Positions 11,451 to 20,197 of a DNA stretch of 64,000 bases are shown piece after piece. The notes beneath the pieces were generated by a model, which saw only the letters and a program-made list of their open reading frames with translations, did no database searches and was not told the DNA's origin. The translations under genes and the position numbers were made by a program. This DNA is from Planctomycetota bacterium (lineage in GTDB: Bacteria; Planctomycetota; UBA8742; UBA2392). How positions within the stretch are numbered: position 1 is the first letter of the stretch; each line of letters begins with the position of its first letter. The stretch lies in the NCBI GenBank assembly GCA_020638635.1, contig JACKIE010000014.1:1-64000 (forward strand), read 5' to 3'.

Positions 11451-12044
11451 TCACGTCTCGCCAAGCCATGGGCCAACTCCGCCCGCGCGCAGCAGCACGT
11501 CGCGGATGAAGTCGGACTTGGCGTTGGTGTAGGCCACGCGGTCGTCGCGGAAGCGGCCCGCCAGGCCGCGCTTGAGGGCTTCGTAGCGCGCGGCGTCGTC
11601 AGGGTGGGCGCGCAGCCAGTCACTGAACAGCAACTGGTCGTGCACGAACCAGGAATCGCGCTGCGCCACGTGCACGTGGGCGCTGGCCGACCCGTGCCGG
11701 AAGAAGTACAGCCGCCCGGGCAGGCCGTTCACGCCGCGGTAGGTGAAGTCGCAGCTCGCGATCGCCTGCACTAGCGCCACGTGGGCCGGTTCACCGGCCG
11801 GCGTGATCGGCTTGCCTTCACCGGGCACGGCCTGTTCCTCGCCCGTGGTTTCCAACAGCGCCGCGTCGTCCACGGCCAGCAGGATGTCGATCACCGGCTT
11901 GGCGGCCAGGCCGGGCACGGCCGTGCTGCCGATGTGCTCAAGGCCGTGCGCGCCGCCCAGGCTGCGCAGCAGGGCCTCGGCCTCGGCGGCGAAACGCGCG
12001 GGCCAGGCGGGGTCGTAGTCCACGATGATCACGGGGTCGGCCAT
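11451..12044 (-). CDS. GrpB-family (UPF0157) nucleotidyltransferase-fold protein
   Basis: 197 residues from ATG 12044. The start IIVDYDPAWPARFAAEAEAL and EHIGSTAVPGLAAKPVIDILL are diagnostic for the GrpB/UPF0157 family, which has a nucleotidyltransferase-like fold and is often found near CoA or nucleotide metabolism genes. The later RLYFFRHGSASAHVHV and FSDWLRAHPDDAARYEALK segments also fit. An unusual 25-residue stretch (EEQAVPGEGKPITPAGEPA) sits after the first beta-sheet half. Biochemical activity is not established for the family. It lies 12 bases upstream of the sigma gene on the same strand, so co-transcription is possible. Confidence 0.85.
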   Translation of the reverse strand: MADPVIIVDYDPAWPARFAAEAEALLRSLGGAHGLEHIGSTAVPGLAAKPVIDILLAVDDAALLETTGEEQAVPGEGKPITPAGEPAHVALVQAIASCDFTYRGVNGLPGRLYFFRHGSASAHVHVAQRDSWFVHDQLLFSDWLRAHPDDAARYEALKRGLAGRFRDDRVAYTNAKSDFIRDVLLRAGGVGPWLGET

Positions 12045-12069
12045 CGGCGTGATGATATCCGGAGCGGGC

Positions 12070-12128
12070 ACACGAAGACACGCAGCCGGCAAGAACTGCT
12101 TTTCTTCGTGGCTTTGTGCCTTCGTGTG
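12070..12128. repeat. CACGAAG hairpin repeat between divergent genes
   Basis: CACGAAGACACG at the left pairs with CTTCGTGGCTTTGTGCCTTC plus GTGTG on the right. It fills the gap between the divergent GrpB and ABC ATPase genes, so both promoters would have to lie in or beside it. Confidence 0.7.
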
Positions 12129-12148
12129 AAGCAGGTAAAACCCAGCCC

Positions 12149-13126
<978 letters not shown>

Positions 13127-13129
<3 letters not shown>

Positions 13130-13215
13130 ACGGCCCTTTCAGGGCCGGAAGGGTTGGCGAAACGAATACCCAGGGCTTCGCCCTGGGCTGACAGAGTCGG
13201 CCTTTCAGGCCGAAA
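13127..13215 (+). repeat. REP-like element, family A, copy 1
   Basis: TGAACGGCCCTTTCAGGGCC is followed by a spacer and the hairpin CCCAGGGCTTCGCCCTGGG, then CTGACAGAGTCGGCCTTTCA. Its first triplet is the TGA stop of the ABC ATPase. About 66 bases are identical to copy 3 at 14278. The remaining gap to 13269 holds only GTATAGAGCACGGAG before the next start. Confidence 0.85.
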
Positions 13216-13269
13216 TGGCCGACAAAGGGCTGCAAGGCAATCGGCGTATAGAGCACGGAGAACTGCGAA

Positions 13270-13596
13270 TTGGCGTACTTTCATTTGAAAGCTGCTCTCA
13301 CGTTGTTGGCCACGGAGGATGGTGGCAAGAAAGGCCCGGTTTTTGAAGGTTATCGCCCGGACTGGGTGTTTGACGGCTTCGACCTGGGTTATTGCCACGG
13401 GCAGCTCCTCAAAATCGAAAGCAAAACATTTCATCCAGGTGACACGCAGTTAGTAGAGATCATCGTTGTCCGGCGAGATCGGCCGGAGGTCTTGAAACAA
13501 TTCACCGCAACCGGCCAGGAGTTCTCCGCCATGGAGGGACCGAGGCAGGTAGCGCGCGGACGCATTGTTGAAGTGATCGAATCCGATCTTGATTGA
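13270..13596 (+). CDS. Stand-alone EF-Tu domain III-like protein
   Basis: 108 residues from TTG 13270 (the first start after TAG 13249), with a GGAG site upstream. The segment LLATEDGGKKGPVFEGYRPD matches the start of the C-terminal domain of elongation factor Tu (STEEGGRHTPFFxGYRPQF), and GPRQVARGRIVEVIE matches its end. No GTPase domain is present. EF-Tu domain III contacts tRNA and EF-Ts, but a lone copy could be any beta-barrel adaptor. It lies between two REP units inside an interrupted ABC-transporter locus, so it may have arrived with that insertion. Function unknown. Confidence 0.65.
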   Translation: MAYFHLKAALTLLATEDGGKKGPVFEGYRPDWVFDGFDLGYCHGQLLKIESKTFHPGDTQLVEIIVVRRDRPEVLKQFTATGQEFSAMEGPRQVARGRIVEVIESDLD

Positions 13597-13705
13597 CTGG
13601 CTGACAAAGTCGGCCTTTCGACGGAAGAAAAGGTCGAGTGCCAGCTGACTGGATGGTGAACCACAAACAGATTGAGCGATCAGCCAAGCACGACAGAGGT
13701 AGTTC

Positions 13706-13793
13706 GCCCCGAAGGGGCGCTTCAAACAGCCCGGGGCGAAGCCCCGGGTTACCTAGACCGCCTGCTACGCCGGCCCTGAAGGGGCCGTTCATG
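13706..13793 (-). repeat. REP-like element, family A, copy 2 (inverted)
   Basis: Read on the minus strand: ATGAACGGCCCCTTCAGGGC, a GGCG spacer, then CCCGGGGCTTCGCCCCGGG and GCGCCCCTTCGGGGCG. It has the same architecture as copies 1 and 3 but opposite orientation, so with copy 3 it brackets the transposase gene. The stretch 13597-13705 holds a degenerate partial unit (AAAGTCGGCCTTTC) and nothing else recognisable. Confidence 0.8.
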
Positions 13794-13824
13794 CTGCTGG
13801 TACCCGTAACCGGGGATAGAGCCT

Positions 13825-14277
13825 ATGCCACAATCGCTAAGCAAAGCCTACCTGCATGTCGTGTTCTCCACGAAGGATCGCGAACCGATGCTGGCCGCTG
13901 AATGGCGCGACGAGCTGTTTCGCGTCCTTGGCGGCACGGCCAACAACCTCGGTTGCCAGTCGCTGATCGTAGGGGGCGTGGCTGACCACGTGCACATGTT
14001 GTTTGTGCTGGGTCGAACCATCACGATCGCGGATGCGGTGGGCAAAATGAAGTCCACTTCATCCGCATGGGTAAACCAGACCCGCGGCCTGACCGGACAC
14101 TTCAGTTGGCAGGGTGGGTATGCGGTGTTTTCCGTCAGCCAGACCCACGTTGAAGCCACGCGGGACTACATCAGGCGGCAGCCCGAGCATCATGAGAAGC
14201 AGTCGTTCCAGGACGAGCTCCGGGAGTGGTTACGGAAGTACAGCCTGGAGTGGGACGAGAAGTACTTGTGGGACTGA
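13825..14277 (+). CDS. IS200/RAYT-type Y1 transposase
   Basis: 150 residues. The HUH motif region is VGGVADHVHMLFVLG, and the N-terminal YLHVVFSTKDRE is typical of the IS200/IS605 and REP-associated tyrosine transposase superfamily (Y1_Tnp). The probable catalytic tyrosine is in the C-terminal helix, in QGGYAVFSVSQ or TRDYIRRQ. It is single-copy here and flanked by inverted REP-like units (13706-13793 and 14276-14365), the usual RAYT/REPtron arrangement in which the enzyme nicks or moves its cognate hairpins. Its TGA stop is followed directly by the TGA that begins the next REP unit. Confidence 0.9.
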   Translation: MPQSLSKAYLHVVFSTKDREPMLAAEWRDELFRVLGGTANNLGCQSLIVGGVADHVHMLFVLGRTITIADAVGKMKSTSSAWVNQTRGLTGHFSWQGGYAVFSVSQTHVEATRDYIRRQPEHHEKQSFQDELREWLRKYSLEWDEKYLWD

Positions 14278-14365
14278 TGAACGGCCCTTTCAGGGCCGGA
14301 AGGGTTGGCGAAACGAATACCCAGGGCTTCGCCCTGGGCTGACAGAAGCGCCCCTTCGGGGCGGA
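14276..14365 (+). repeat. REP-like element, family A, copy 3
   Basis: About 66 bases are identical to copy 1 (TGAACGGCCCTTTCAGGGCC then GGAAGGGTTGGCGAAACG), followed by the CCCAGGGCTTCGCCCTGGG hairpin and a variant distal hairpin GCGCCCCTTCGGGGCG. It begins at the transposase stop. Confidence 0.85.
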
Positions 14366-14376
14366 AGGCCAGCTGA

Positions 14377-14559
14377 AGGAATGGCGGAATGGCGACGAAG
14401 GGAATGGCGGAATGAAAGGAATGACGGGATGAAGGGAATGACGGGCGACAGCAAATTACCAACAACCTATTATCAATTACCAATTCACAAGCCACGGCTA
14501 CTTCAATTGGTAACTGAAAATTGGTTATTGGTCATTCGCTGTTCTTCCGGGGGCCGCGC
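14377..14559. repeat. Short-unit tandem repeats and AATTACCAA inverted repeat
   Basis: 14380-14446 is a run of GGAATGRCGGGATGAA-type units of 7-9 bases. 14455-14490 (ATTACCAACAACC, AATTACCAATTC) is complementary to 14502-14536 (AATTGGTAACTG, AAATTGGTTATTGGTC). Together they fill the space before the permease gene and resemble the short tandem repeat (STRR) sequences known from cyanobacteria. Confidence 0.65.
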
Positions 14560-14562
14560 CTA

Positions 14563-15366
14563 ATGAAGCTGCCCGGCGACATCAGCGTTACTACGGCCGT
14601 ATCCGTCTGGCGGCGGAACATGACGGAGTACGGCCACACCTGGATGACCAACATCCTGCCGAACTTCTTTGACCCGGTGCTTTACCTTCTGGGCATGGGT
14701 CTGGGGCTGGGCATGTTCGTGGGGCGCGGGGTCAACGGCCTTTCGTACATCGAGTTCATCGCCCCCGGCCTGATGGCCGCATCCGCCATGCAGGGCGCCA
14801 GCTTTGAATCCACCTACAACGTGTTCGTCAAGATGAACTTCGCCAAGTTGTATGACGCCTACCTGGCCACGCCGGCGCAGATCCAGGACGTCGCGTTCGG
14901 CGAACAACTGTGGGCCATCTCGCGCGGGCTGATCTACGGCTGCGCGTTCCTGGTCGTGCTGCTGGCCTTCACCGCGGCCGGCTACCGCATCATCACCAGC
15001 CCCTGGGCCGTGCTGCTGCCGGTGGCGATGCTTTTGACCGCCAACCTGTTCGCGCTGATCGGCCTGACGTTCACGGCCAGCATCCGCAACATCAACTACT
15101 ACGGCTTCTACTACACGCTCTGGCTTACGCCGCTGTTCCTGTTTTCCGGCATCTTCTTCCCGCTGGACAACCCGCAGATGGCTGGCGGCCACGCCGAGAC
15201 CATCGCATGGTTCACGCCGCTGTATCATTGCGTGCGCCTGATGCGCGGCCTGGCGCAGGGGCCGCTTGACTGGACCCACGGCGTCAGCGCGCTCTGGATC
15301 ATCGCCGTCAGCGCCCTGCTAGCCGTGATTGTCCCGCGCCGCATGCGCAAACGCATGGTGTACTAA
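14563..15366 (+). CDS. ABC-2 type exporter permease (NodJ-like)
   Basis: 267 residues from ATG 14563, with six membrane helices (for example FFDPVLYLLGMGLGLGMFV, GLIYGCAFLVVLLAF, LLPVAMLLTANLFALIGL, ALWIIAVSALLAVIV) and the amphipathic N-terminal interface helix of ABC-2 proteins. The C-terminal RRMRKRMVY is a basic cytoplasmic tail typical of NodJ-type permeases. It is the natural partner of the ATPase at 12149-13129; the pair would export a drug, lipid or saccharide. About 1.4 kb of REP/RAYT sequence and one extra gene now separate the two. A GGGGGCC stretch precedes the start, a poor ribosome site. Confidence 0.9.
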   Translation: MKLPGDISVTTAVSVWRRNMTEYGHTWMTNILPNFFDPVLYLLGMGLGLGMFVGRGVNGLSYIEFIAPGLMAASAMQGASFESTYNVFVKMNFAKLYDAYLATPAQIQDVAFGEQLWAISRGLIYGCAFLVVLLAFTAAGYRIITSPWAVLLPVAMLLTANLFALIGLTFTASIRNINYYGFYYTLWLTPLFLFSGIFFPLDNPQMAGGHAETIAWFTPLYHCVRLMRGLAQGPLDWTHGVSALWIIAVSALLAVIVPRRMRKRMVY

Positions 15367-15377
15367 GAGACTCTCGG

Positions 15378-15383
15378 CATAAT
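15378..15383 (+). promoter_or_regulatory. -10-like hexamer six bases before the start of the TPR gene
   Basis: CATAAT at 15378-15383 is followed by GCCGCC and ATG 15390. There is no Shine-Dalgarno in between. A transcript starting 6-7 bases after a -10 box would begin at the AUG. Confidence 0.5.
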
Positions 15384-15389
15384 GCCGCC

Positions 15390-17081
15390 ATGAGCCTGCC
15401 CGCCGAGCTTGCCTACCTGTTCCGGCACGCGGTAATCCGCGACGCGGCCTACGGCCTGCATCCGCCTTCGGCGCGGGCCGCGCTGCACGCCATGGCGCTG
15501 GAGATCCTCGAGGCGCTGGCTCGGCCGGAGACGCTTGACGCCTGGGCGGAGGAACTGGCCGACCACGCCCGCCGAGCACTGGGCGCGGATGGCGCCGACC
15601 GCGAGTCCCTGCAGCGCCGCGAGCTCGATTACCTGCAGCGCGGCGCCGAGCACGAGTCGCGCCACTGGCACAACGAACGCAGCGTCGCCCTGCGCGAGCG
15701 CATCGTCGCGCACCCCCTGGCAAGCGACGCCCAGCGCATCCGGGCGCTGCTGGACACGGTGGAGACGCTGATGCGCTCCGGCGGCATGAGCAAGACCGGC
15801 CCGCTGCTTGAGCAGGCGTGGGAGATTGCCCAGGCAGCCGGCGAGCCGCGAGACATCGCACTCACGCTGGCGGCGCGGGCCCAGGCCGCCACGCTGCAAT
15901 CACGCCACGAGGAGGCGCGCCGGCTGATCGAGCAGGGGATCCCGGCCGCGGCGGCCATCGGCGACCGCGACATCCACGCCCGGCTGCTGATCACGCGCGC
16001 GGCCAACGCCCAGGGCGTGGGTGACTGGGCGCTGGGAGAGCAGGCCGCGCGTGAAGCCTGGGAGCTGCTGAAGGACTCGGGCAACCTGGTGTCGAAGGCG
16101 CGCTCGCAGCTTTACCTGGGCGATGCGTGCTGGGAGCAAGGCAAGCTGGAACAGGCCGCCGCGCACTTTGAGGAAGCGCTGCAGATCTACCTGCAGGCGG
16201 AGAACCTGGGCGGCGAGGCCTCGGCGCGGGACCACCTGGGCTCGCTGCTGCGCGAGCTGCGCCGCGACGACGAAGCCAAACGCAACCACGAACGCGCGGC
16301 CGAGCTGTACTCGCACATGGGTGACTCCGTGGGCTACGGCTCGGCGGTGTCGAACCTGGCGACCCTGCTGCAGGAGGAGGGGCGCTTTGACGAAGCCCGG
16401 CGCTATCGCCTGCAGGCGCTGAAGAACTTCCGTGCCGCGGGCGCCATGTACATGGAGGGCGTGGCGCTGGGCAACCTGGCAAGCTCGGCCCGTATCCAGG
16501 GGCGGCTGGAGGAGGCCTCACGGCTTTTCCAAGCGGCGCGCAACGTGCTGCGGCGCATCGGGCGCGTGGTCGAGCACGCGGTGTTCGAGGCGAACTTCGG
16601 CCACCTGCTGCTGCTGATGGGCTTTGTGGATGCCGCGCACGTCAACGCGCGCCAGGCCTCGGACGACCTCACGCGCGTGCAGGTGATCGCCTGGCGCGAG
16701 CAGTACGCCACCATGCTGGAGGTGCGCGTGGCCGTCGAGCGCATGCGGCAAGGCAGCCACGAGGCCGCGCGCACGGCCGACGACCTGCTGCGGCGCATGC
16801 GCGACTGCGTAGAGGAGGGGCAGGACAGCATCCTGGCGCAGACGGTGGCCAAGGCGGAGGCGCTGCGCGAGGAAGCCCTGAAGCCGCAGCCGCTGCTGTT
16901 CCGCGGCCACCTGGTCAGCGAGCTGCCGGCCCCGCTGCGCCTGGCGCTGCTGGACCGCATGCGGAAAACCGAACCGGAAGAATGGCGGCAATTGCAGGCC
17001 AACCCGGCATTGCACGATGCGATGCGCGCGGGTACGGAAGACCTGCCGGTGCCCGATTGGCAAACCGCAGGCGAACTCTAG
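15390..17081 (+). CDS. TPR-repeat protein, paralogue of the gene at 190
   Basis: 563 residues. It opens with AELAYLFRHAVIRDAAYGLH, the same STAND-linker segment as the protein at 190-1746, and continues with about ten TPR-like helix pairs (SNLATLLQEEGRFDEARRYR, LGNLASSARIQGRLEEASRL). There is no NTPase motif. The C-terminus (PLLFRGHLVSELPAPLRLAL) is distinct. It is probably a cytoplasmic scaffold or sensor arm acting with a separate ATPase. It ends ten bases before the DUF899 gene, so the two are likely co-transcribed. The start is backed by the adjacent CATAAT box rather than a ribosome site. Confidence 0.8.
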   Translation: MSLPAELAYLFRHAVIRDAAYGLHPPSARAALHAMALEILEALARPETLDAWAEELADHARRALGADGADRESLQRRELDYLQRGAEHESRHWHNERSVALRERIVAHPLASDAQRIRALLDTVETLMRSGGMSKTGPLLEQAWEIAQAAGEPRDIALTLAARAQAATLQSRHEEARRLIEQGIPAAAAIGDRDIHARLLITRAANAQGVGDWALGEQAAREAWELLKDSGNLVSKARSQLYLGDACWEQGKLEQAAAHFEEALQIYLQAENLGGEASARDHLGSLLRELRRDDEAKRNHERAAELYSHMGDSVGYGSAVSNLATLLQEEGRFDEARRYRLQALKNFRAAGAMYMEGVALGNLASSARIQGRLEEASRLFQAARNVLRRIGRVVEHAVFEANFGHLLLLMGFVDAAHVNARQASDDLTRVQVIAWREQYATMLEVRVAVERMRQGSHEAARTADDLLRRMRDCVEEGQDSILAQTVAKAEALREEALKPQPLLFRGHLVSELPAPLRLALLDRMRKTEPEEWRQLQANPALHDAMRAGTEDLPVPDWQTAGEL

Positions 17082-17090
17082 GAGGCAAGC

Positions 17091-17657
17091 ATGGACGACC
17101 CGGTGTCGAAGGAACTCGAGGCGCTCGGCAAACAGATCAACGAACTGCGCAAGAAAGCGGTCGAGCTGAAGCAGAAGTGGGGCGCCTGCGAGGTTGCCGA
17201 CTACGAGCTGCAAGGCCCCGAGGGCGCCGTGAAACTGTCCGAGGCCTTCGGCGAGCACGAGCTGATGGTGCTGGTGCACAACATGGGCAGGCAGTGCCCC
17301 TACTGCACCCTGTGGGCCGACGGTTTCAAGTCGCTCTACGAGTACATCGAGAAAGGCGTGCCGGGCGGCAACACAAAGGCGGCCTTTCTGGTGGTAAGCC
17401 CCGACACGCCCGAGGTGCAGCAGGAATACGCGGGCTCGCGCGGCTGGGGCTTCCGCATGCTGAGCGCGAAAGACACCAGCCTGTTCAAAGACCTGGGCTA
17501 CGCCGACAACCAGGGCCACCCCTGGCCCGGCGTCAGCATACTCAAGAAAGAAAGCGCCAAGCTGAAGCGCGTGGCGCGCGACTTCTTCGGCCCCGGCGAC
17601 GACTACAACAGCGTGTTCAGCTTCTTCCGCCTGATGCCCGGCTCGCCGATGAGCTAG
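17091..17657 (+). CDS. DUF899 thioredoxin-like protein
   Basis: 188 residues with an excellent AGGAGG ribosome site. An N-terminal helical hairpin (KELEALGKQINELRKKAVEL) precedes a thioredoxin-like fold with motif RQCPYCTLWADG, where the CPYC pair could be redox-active. GHPWPGVSILKKE and DDYNSVFSFFRLMPG are typical of DUF899/AhpC-TSA-like proteins. There is no signal peptide, so it is probably a cytoplasmic thiol reductase or peroxidase-like protein of unknown substrate. It forms a two-gene unit with the TPR protein upstream. Confidence 0.8.
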   Translation: MDDPVSKELEALGKQINELRKKAVELKQKWGACEVADYELQGPEGAVKLSEAFGEHELMVLVHNMGRQCPYCTLWADGFKSLYEYIEKGVPGGNTKAAFLVVSPDTPEVQQEYAGSRGWGFRMLSAKDTSLFKDLGYADNQGHPWPGVSILKKESAKLKRVARDFFGPGDDYNSVFSFFRLMPGSPMS

Positions 17658-17727
17658 CGGATTGCAGCCGACTTGCGCTTGCACTTGGCCGTGAATTGCC
17701 TTTGATGGCGGCCTTGCAGGAGCCGCC

Positions 17728-20064
17728 GTGATTGAGCCCGTGGAAGAACCCTCGCGTTTCGCCGACGAGACCCGTGAGAAGCTGCTGGAATTCTGCGGCG
17801 AGCCGAAGTCGATTGAGGAAATCGCCGCGCACCTGGGTGTCGAGGAATCGGGCGAGCTCAATGATTGGCTGGAAAGCCTGGCGTTCACGGGCAAGCTGCG
17901 GCGCCTGAAAGGCAAGCGCTACGAGTCCGTTCGCATCCGCGCCACCGTGGGCATCTACCGGCGCGCCCACGGCTACGGCAAGTCAGGCGGCTACGTGGTG
18001 CCGCGCGACGGCAGCATCCCCACCATCGACATCTCCAGCGGCCTTGAAGAGGGCGCCCAGGACGGCGACCTGGTGCTGGCCAGCTACAAGGAAGGCAGCC
18101 CCGGCCGCCGCCGCGAAGACCGCGCGCGCCGCCTGGCAGGGCGCGTGCTGAGCGTGATCGACTCGCGGCCCAACGAGGCCGCGGGTGTGCTGGAGTACTC
18201 CTACAGTGGGCGCGCGCGTGTGCGCCTGGAGGGCTACAACCTGCCGCGTTATGCGTACCTGCAGCCGCACGAGGTGCATCACACGCGCGCGGGCACCGTT
18301 GTGCGCGTGAAGCTGCACCGCAAGCCGGATGCGCAAGGCCGCACGCGCGGCGAGCTGCTGGGCAGCGTGGGCAGCATCGACGACCCGCTGCACGACCTGG
18401 ACAACCTGGTCGCCCTGTTCGGCTTCCCCGGCTATTTCGACCCGGACGCGATCAAGGAAGCCGAAGCCCTGCCCCCGGACCCGGACCCCGCCGAGTTCGA
18501 AGGCCGCGCCGACCTGCGCGAACTGCCGGTCATCACCATCGACCCCAAGGACGCCGAGGACCACGACGACGCGATCAGCATCGAGCACCTGGAGGGCGGC
18601 CTGCTGCGCCTGGGCGTGCACATCGCGGACGTCAGCCACTACGTCAGCCCGGGCAGCGCGCTTGACGAGGACGCGCGCTTCCGGGCCACCAGCGTCTACC
18701 TGCCCGGCCGACTGATCCCCATGCTGCCCAAGCAGCTTTCCGCCGGGCTGTGCAGCCTGCACGACAGCGTGGATCGCCTGGCGCTGAGCTGCTTCATGGT
18801 GTTCGACGCGCAGGGCGAAATGCTGCGACGCGAGCTGGTGAAGTCGGTCGTGCGCGTGCGCCGTTACCTCACATATGAAGAAGTCCTGCCGGTGCTGCAG
18901 GGCGAAAAGAGCAGCGGCGACGAGGTGGTGGACAAGCTGCTGCTGGAGGGGCGCAAGCTGGCCGACCTGCTGCTGACGCGGCGGCTCAAGCGCGGCTCGC
19001 TGGTGCTCGAGATACCGCGCCCCCACGTGATCGTGAACAAGGCCGGCCTGGCCGTCAGCGTAGAGCCCGAGAAGCACGACATCGCCCACAACCTGATCGA
19101 AGAACTGATGCTGATCACCAACGAGGCCGTGGCGCGCTTCCTGCTCGAGCGCGGACTGCCTTACATCGGGCGCATCCACCCGCCGCCCGACGAAGACGCC
19201 ATGGACGAGTTCGACGAGTTCTGCGACGAGCTCAAGGTCAACCCGCCCGACTGGGAGCACCCGGGCGGCGTGCAGAAGTTCCTCGATGACGTGAAAGAAC
19301 GCCCGGGCTTCGAGGCCATCCACTACGCGCTGCTGCGCAGCATGGCGCGCGCGGTTTACCACGCCGGCCCGGAGCTGCACTTCGCCCTGGCGCTCGACAA
19401 GTACGTGCACTTCACGTCGCCGATCCGGCGTTATCCGGACACCCTGACCCACCAGGTGCTGACCGAATACCTGGGGGTGGGCGGCGTGCTGCGCTGGGAG
19501 GCATCGGCGCTGGGCCTGCCCTGGAGCGACGGCAGCAGCGCGGCCGCGCCCAGGCCCAAGCTGGACGGCAAGCGCATCCCCGACTTTGAACGCTGGGAGT
19601 TCGCCCTGCCCCACATCGCCGCCCACTGCACCGAGCGCAGCATACGGGCCGACAAGGGCGAGCTGGCGGCCGACCAGATCAAGGTGCTGCGCCTGCTGCT
19701 TCCGCGGATCGGCGAGGCGCTGGCGGGCACGGTGATCAGCGTAGCGGGCAACGGGGTGATCGTGCGGCTGGACGAAACCCTGGCCGAAGGCTACGTCGAG
19801 TTCAGCGAGTTGAGCGACGGCTGGGTCGAGGTGCACAAGTTCTGGGCGCACTTCGAAACCGGCGCCGGGGTGCGCAAGGTGATGCTGGGCGACCGCATGG
19901 AAGTGGAGATCGCCGGCATCGACCTGGGCAGCCGCAGCATGCGGCTGACGCCGCTGGGTGCGTTTGCGCAGCAACGCAGCTGGTCGCGCACGCGCGAGCG
20001 CGAGGACCGGCGCCGCCGCAGAAGCTCCAACGGCGATCGCCGCAAACGCAAACGCAGGCGCTAA
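17728..20064 (+). CDS. rnr: Ribonuclease R (RNase II family 3'-5' exoribonuclease)
   Basis: 778 residues from GTG 17728, preceded by CAGGAG. Domain order: winged-helix (about 15-70), cold-shock OB folds (75-240), RNB catalytic domain (about 250-590) with the metal-binding aspartates in DPKDAEDHDDAIS, YIGRIHPPPDE and HFTSPIRRYPD, S1 domain (about 660-745), and a basic Arg-rich tail (RRRRSSNGDRRKRKRRR) that in RNase R helps unwind structured RNA. It degrades structured mRNA and rRNA in the cytoplasm. It starts 70 bases after the DUF899 gene. Confidence 0.96.
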   Translation: MIEPVEEPSRFADETREKLLEFCGEPKSIEEIAAHLGVEESGELNDWLESLAFTGKLRRLKGKRYESVRIRATVGIYRRAHGYGKSGGYVVPRDGSIPTIDISSGLEEGAQDGDLVLASYKEGSPGRRREDRARRLAGRVLSVIDSRPNEAAGVLEYSYSGRARVRLEGYNLPRYAYLQPHEVHHTRAGTVVRVKLHRKPDAQGRTRGELLGSVGSIDDPLHDLDNLVALFGFPGYFDPDAIKEAEALPPDPDPAEFEGRADLRELPVITIDPKDAEDHDDAISIEHLEGGLLRLGVHIADVSHYVSPGSALDEDARFRATSVYLPGRLIPMLPKQLSAGLCSLHDSVDRLALSCFMVFDAQGEMLRRELVKSVVRVRRYLTYEEVLPVLQGEKSSGDEVVDKLLLEGRKLADLLLTRRLKRGSLVLEIPRPHVIVNKAGLAVSVEPEKHDIAHNLIEELMLITNEAVARFLLERGLPYIGRIHPPPDEDAMDEFDEFCDELKVNPPDWEHPGGVQKFLDDVKERPGFEAIHYALLRSMARAVYHAGPELHFALALDKYVHFTSPIRRYPDTLTHQVLTEYLGVGGVLRWEASALGLPWSDGSSAAAPRPKLDGKRIPDFERWEFALPHIAAHCTERSIRADKGELAADQIKVLRLLLPRIGEALAGTVISVAGNGVIVRLDETLAEGYVEFSELSDGWVEVHKFWAHFETGAGVRKVMLGDRMEVEIAGIDLGSRSMRLTPLGAFAQQRSWSRTREREDRRRRRSSNGDRRKRKRRR

Positions 20065-20197
20065 AGCTGTTTCGGATTGCATCGCCCGGCCGACGTTGCG
20101 AGCAAGCCGAAGTTGTGCCGGATCGGCCGGCGAGTGTCGATATCCGCCTGCACACTGGACGCTGGAAGCGTGACATCGGCGGTCTATCCTTAACTCC

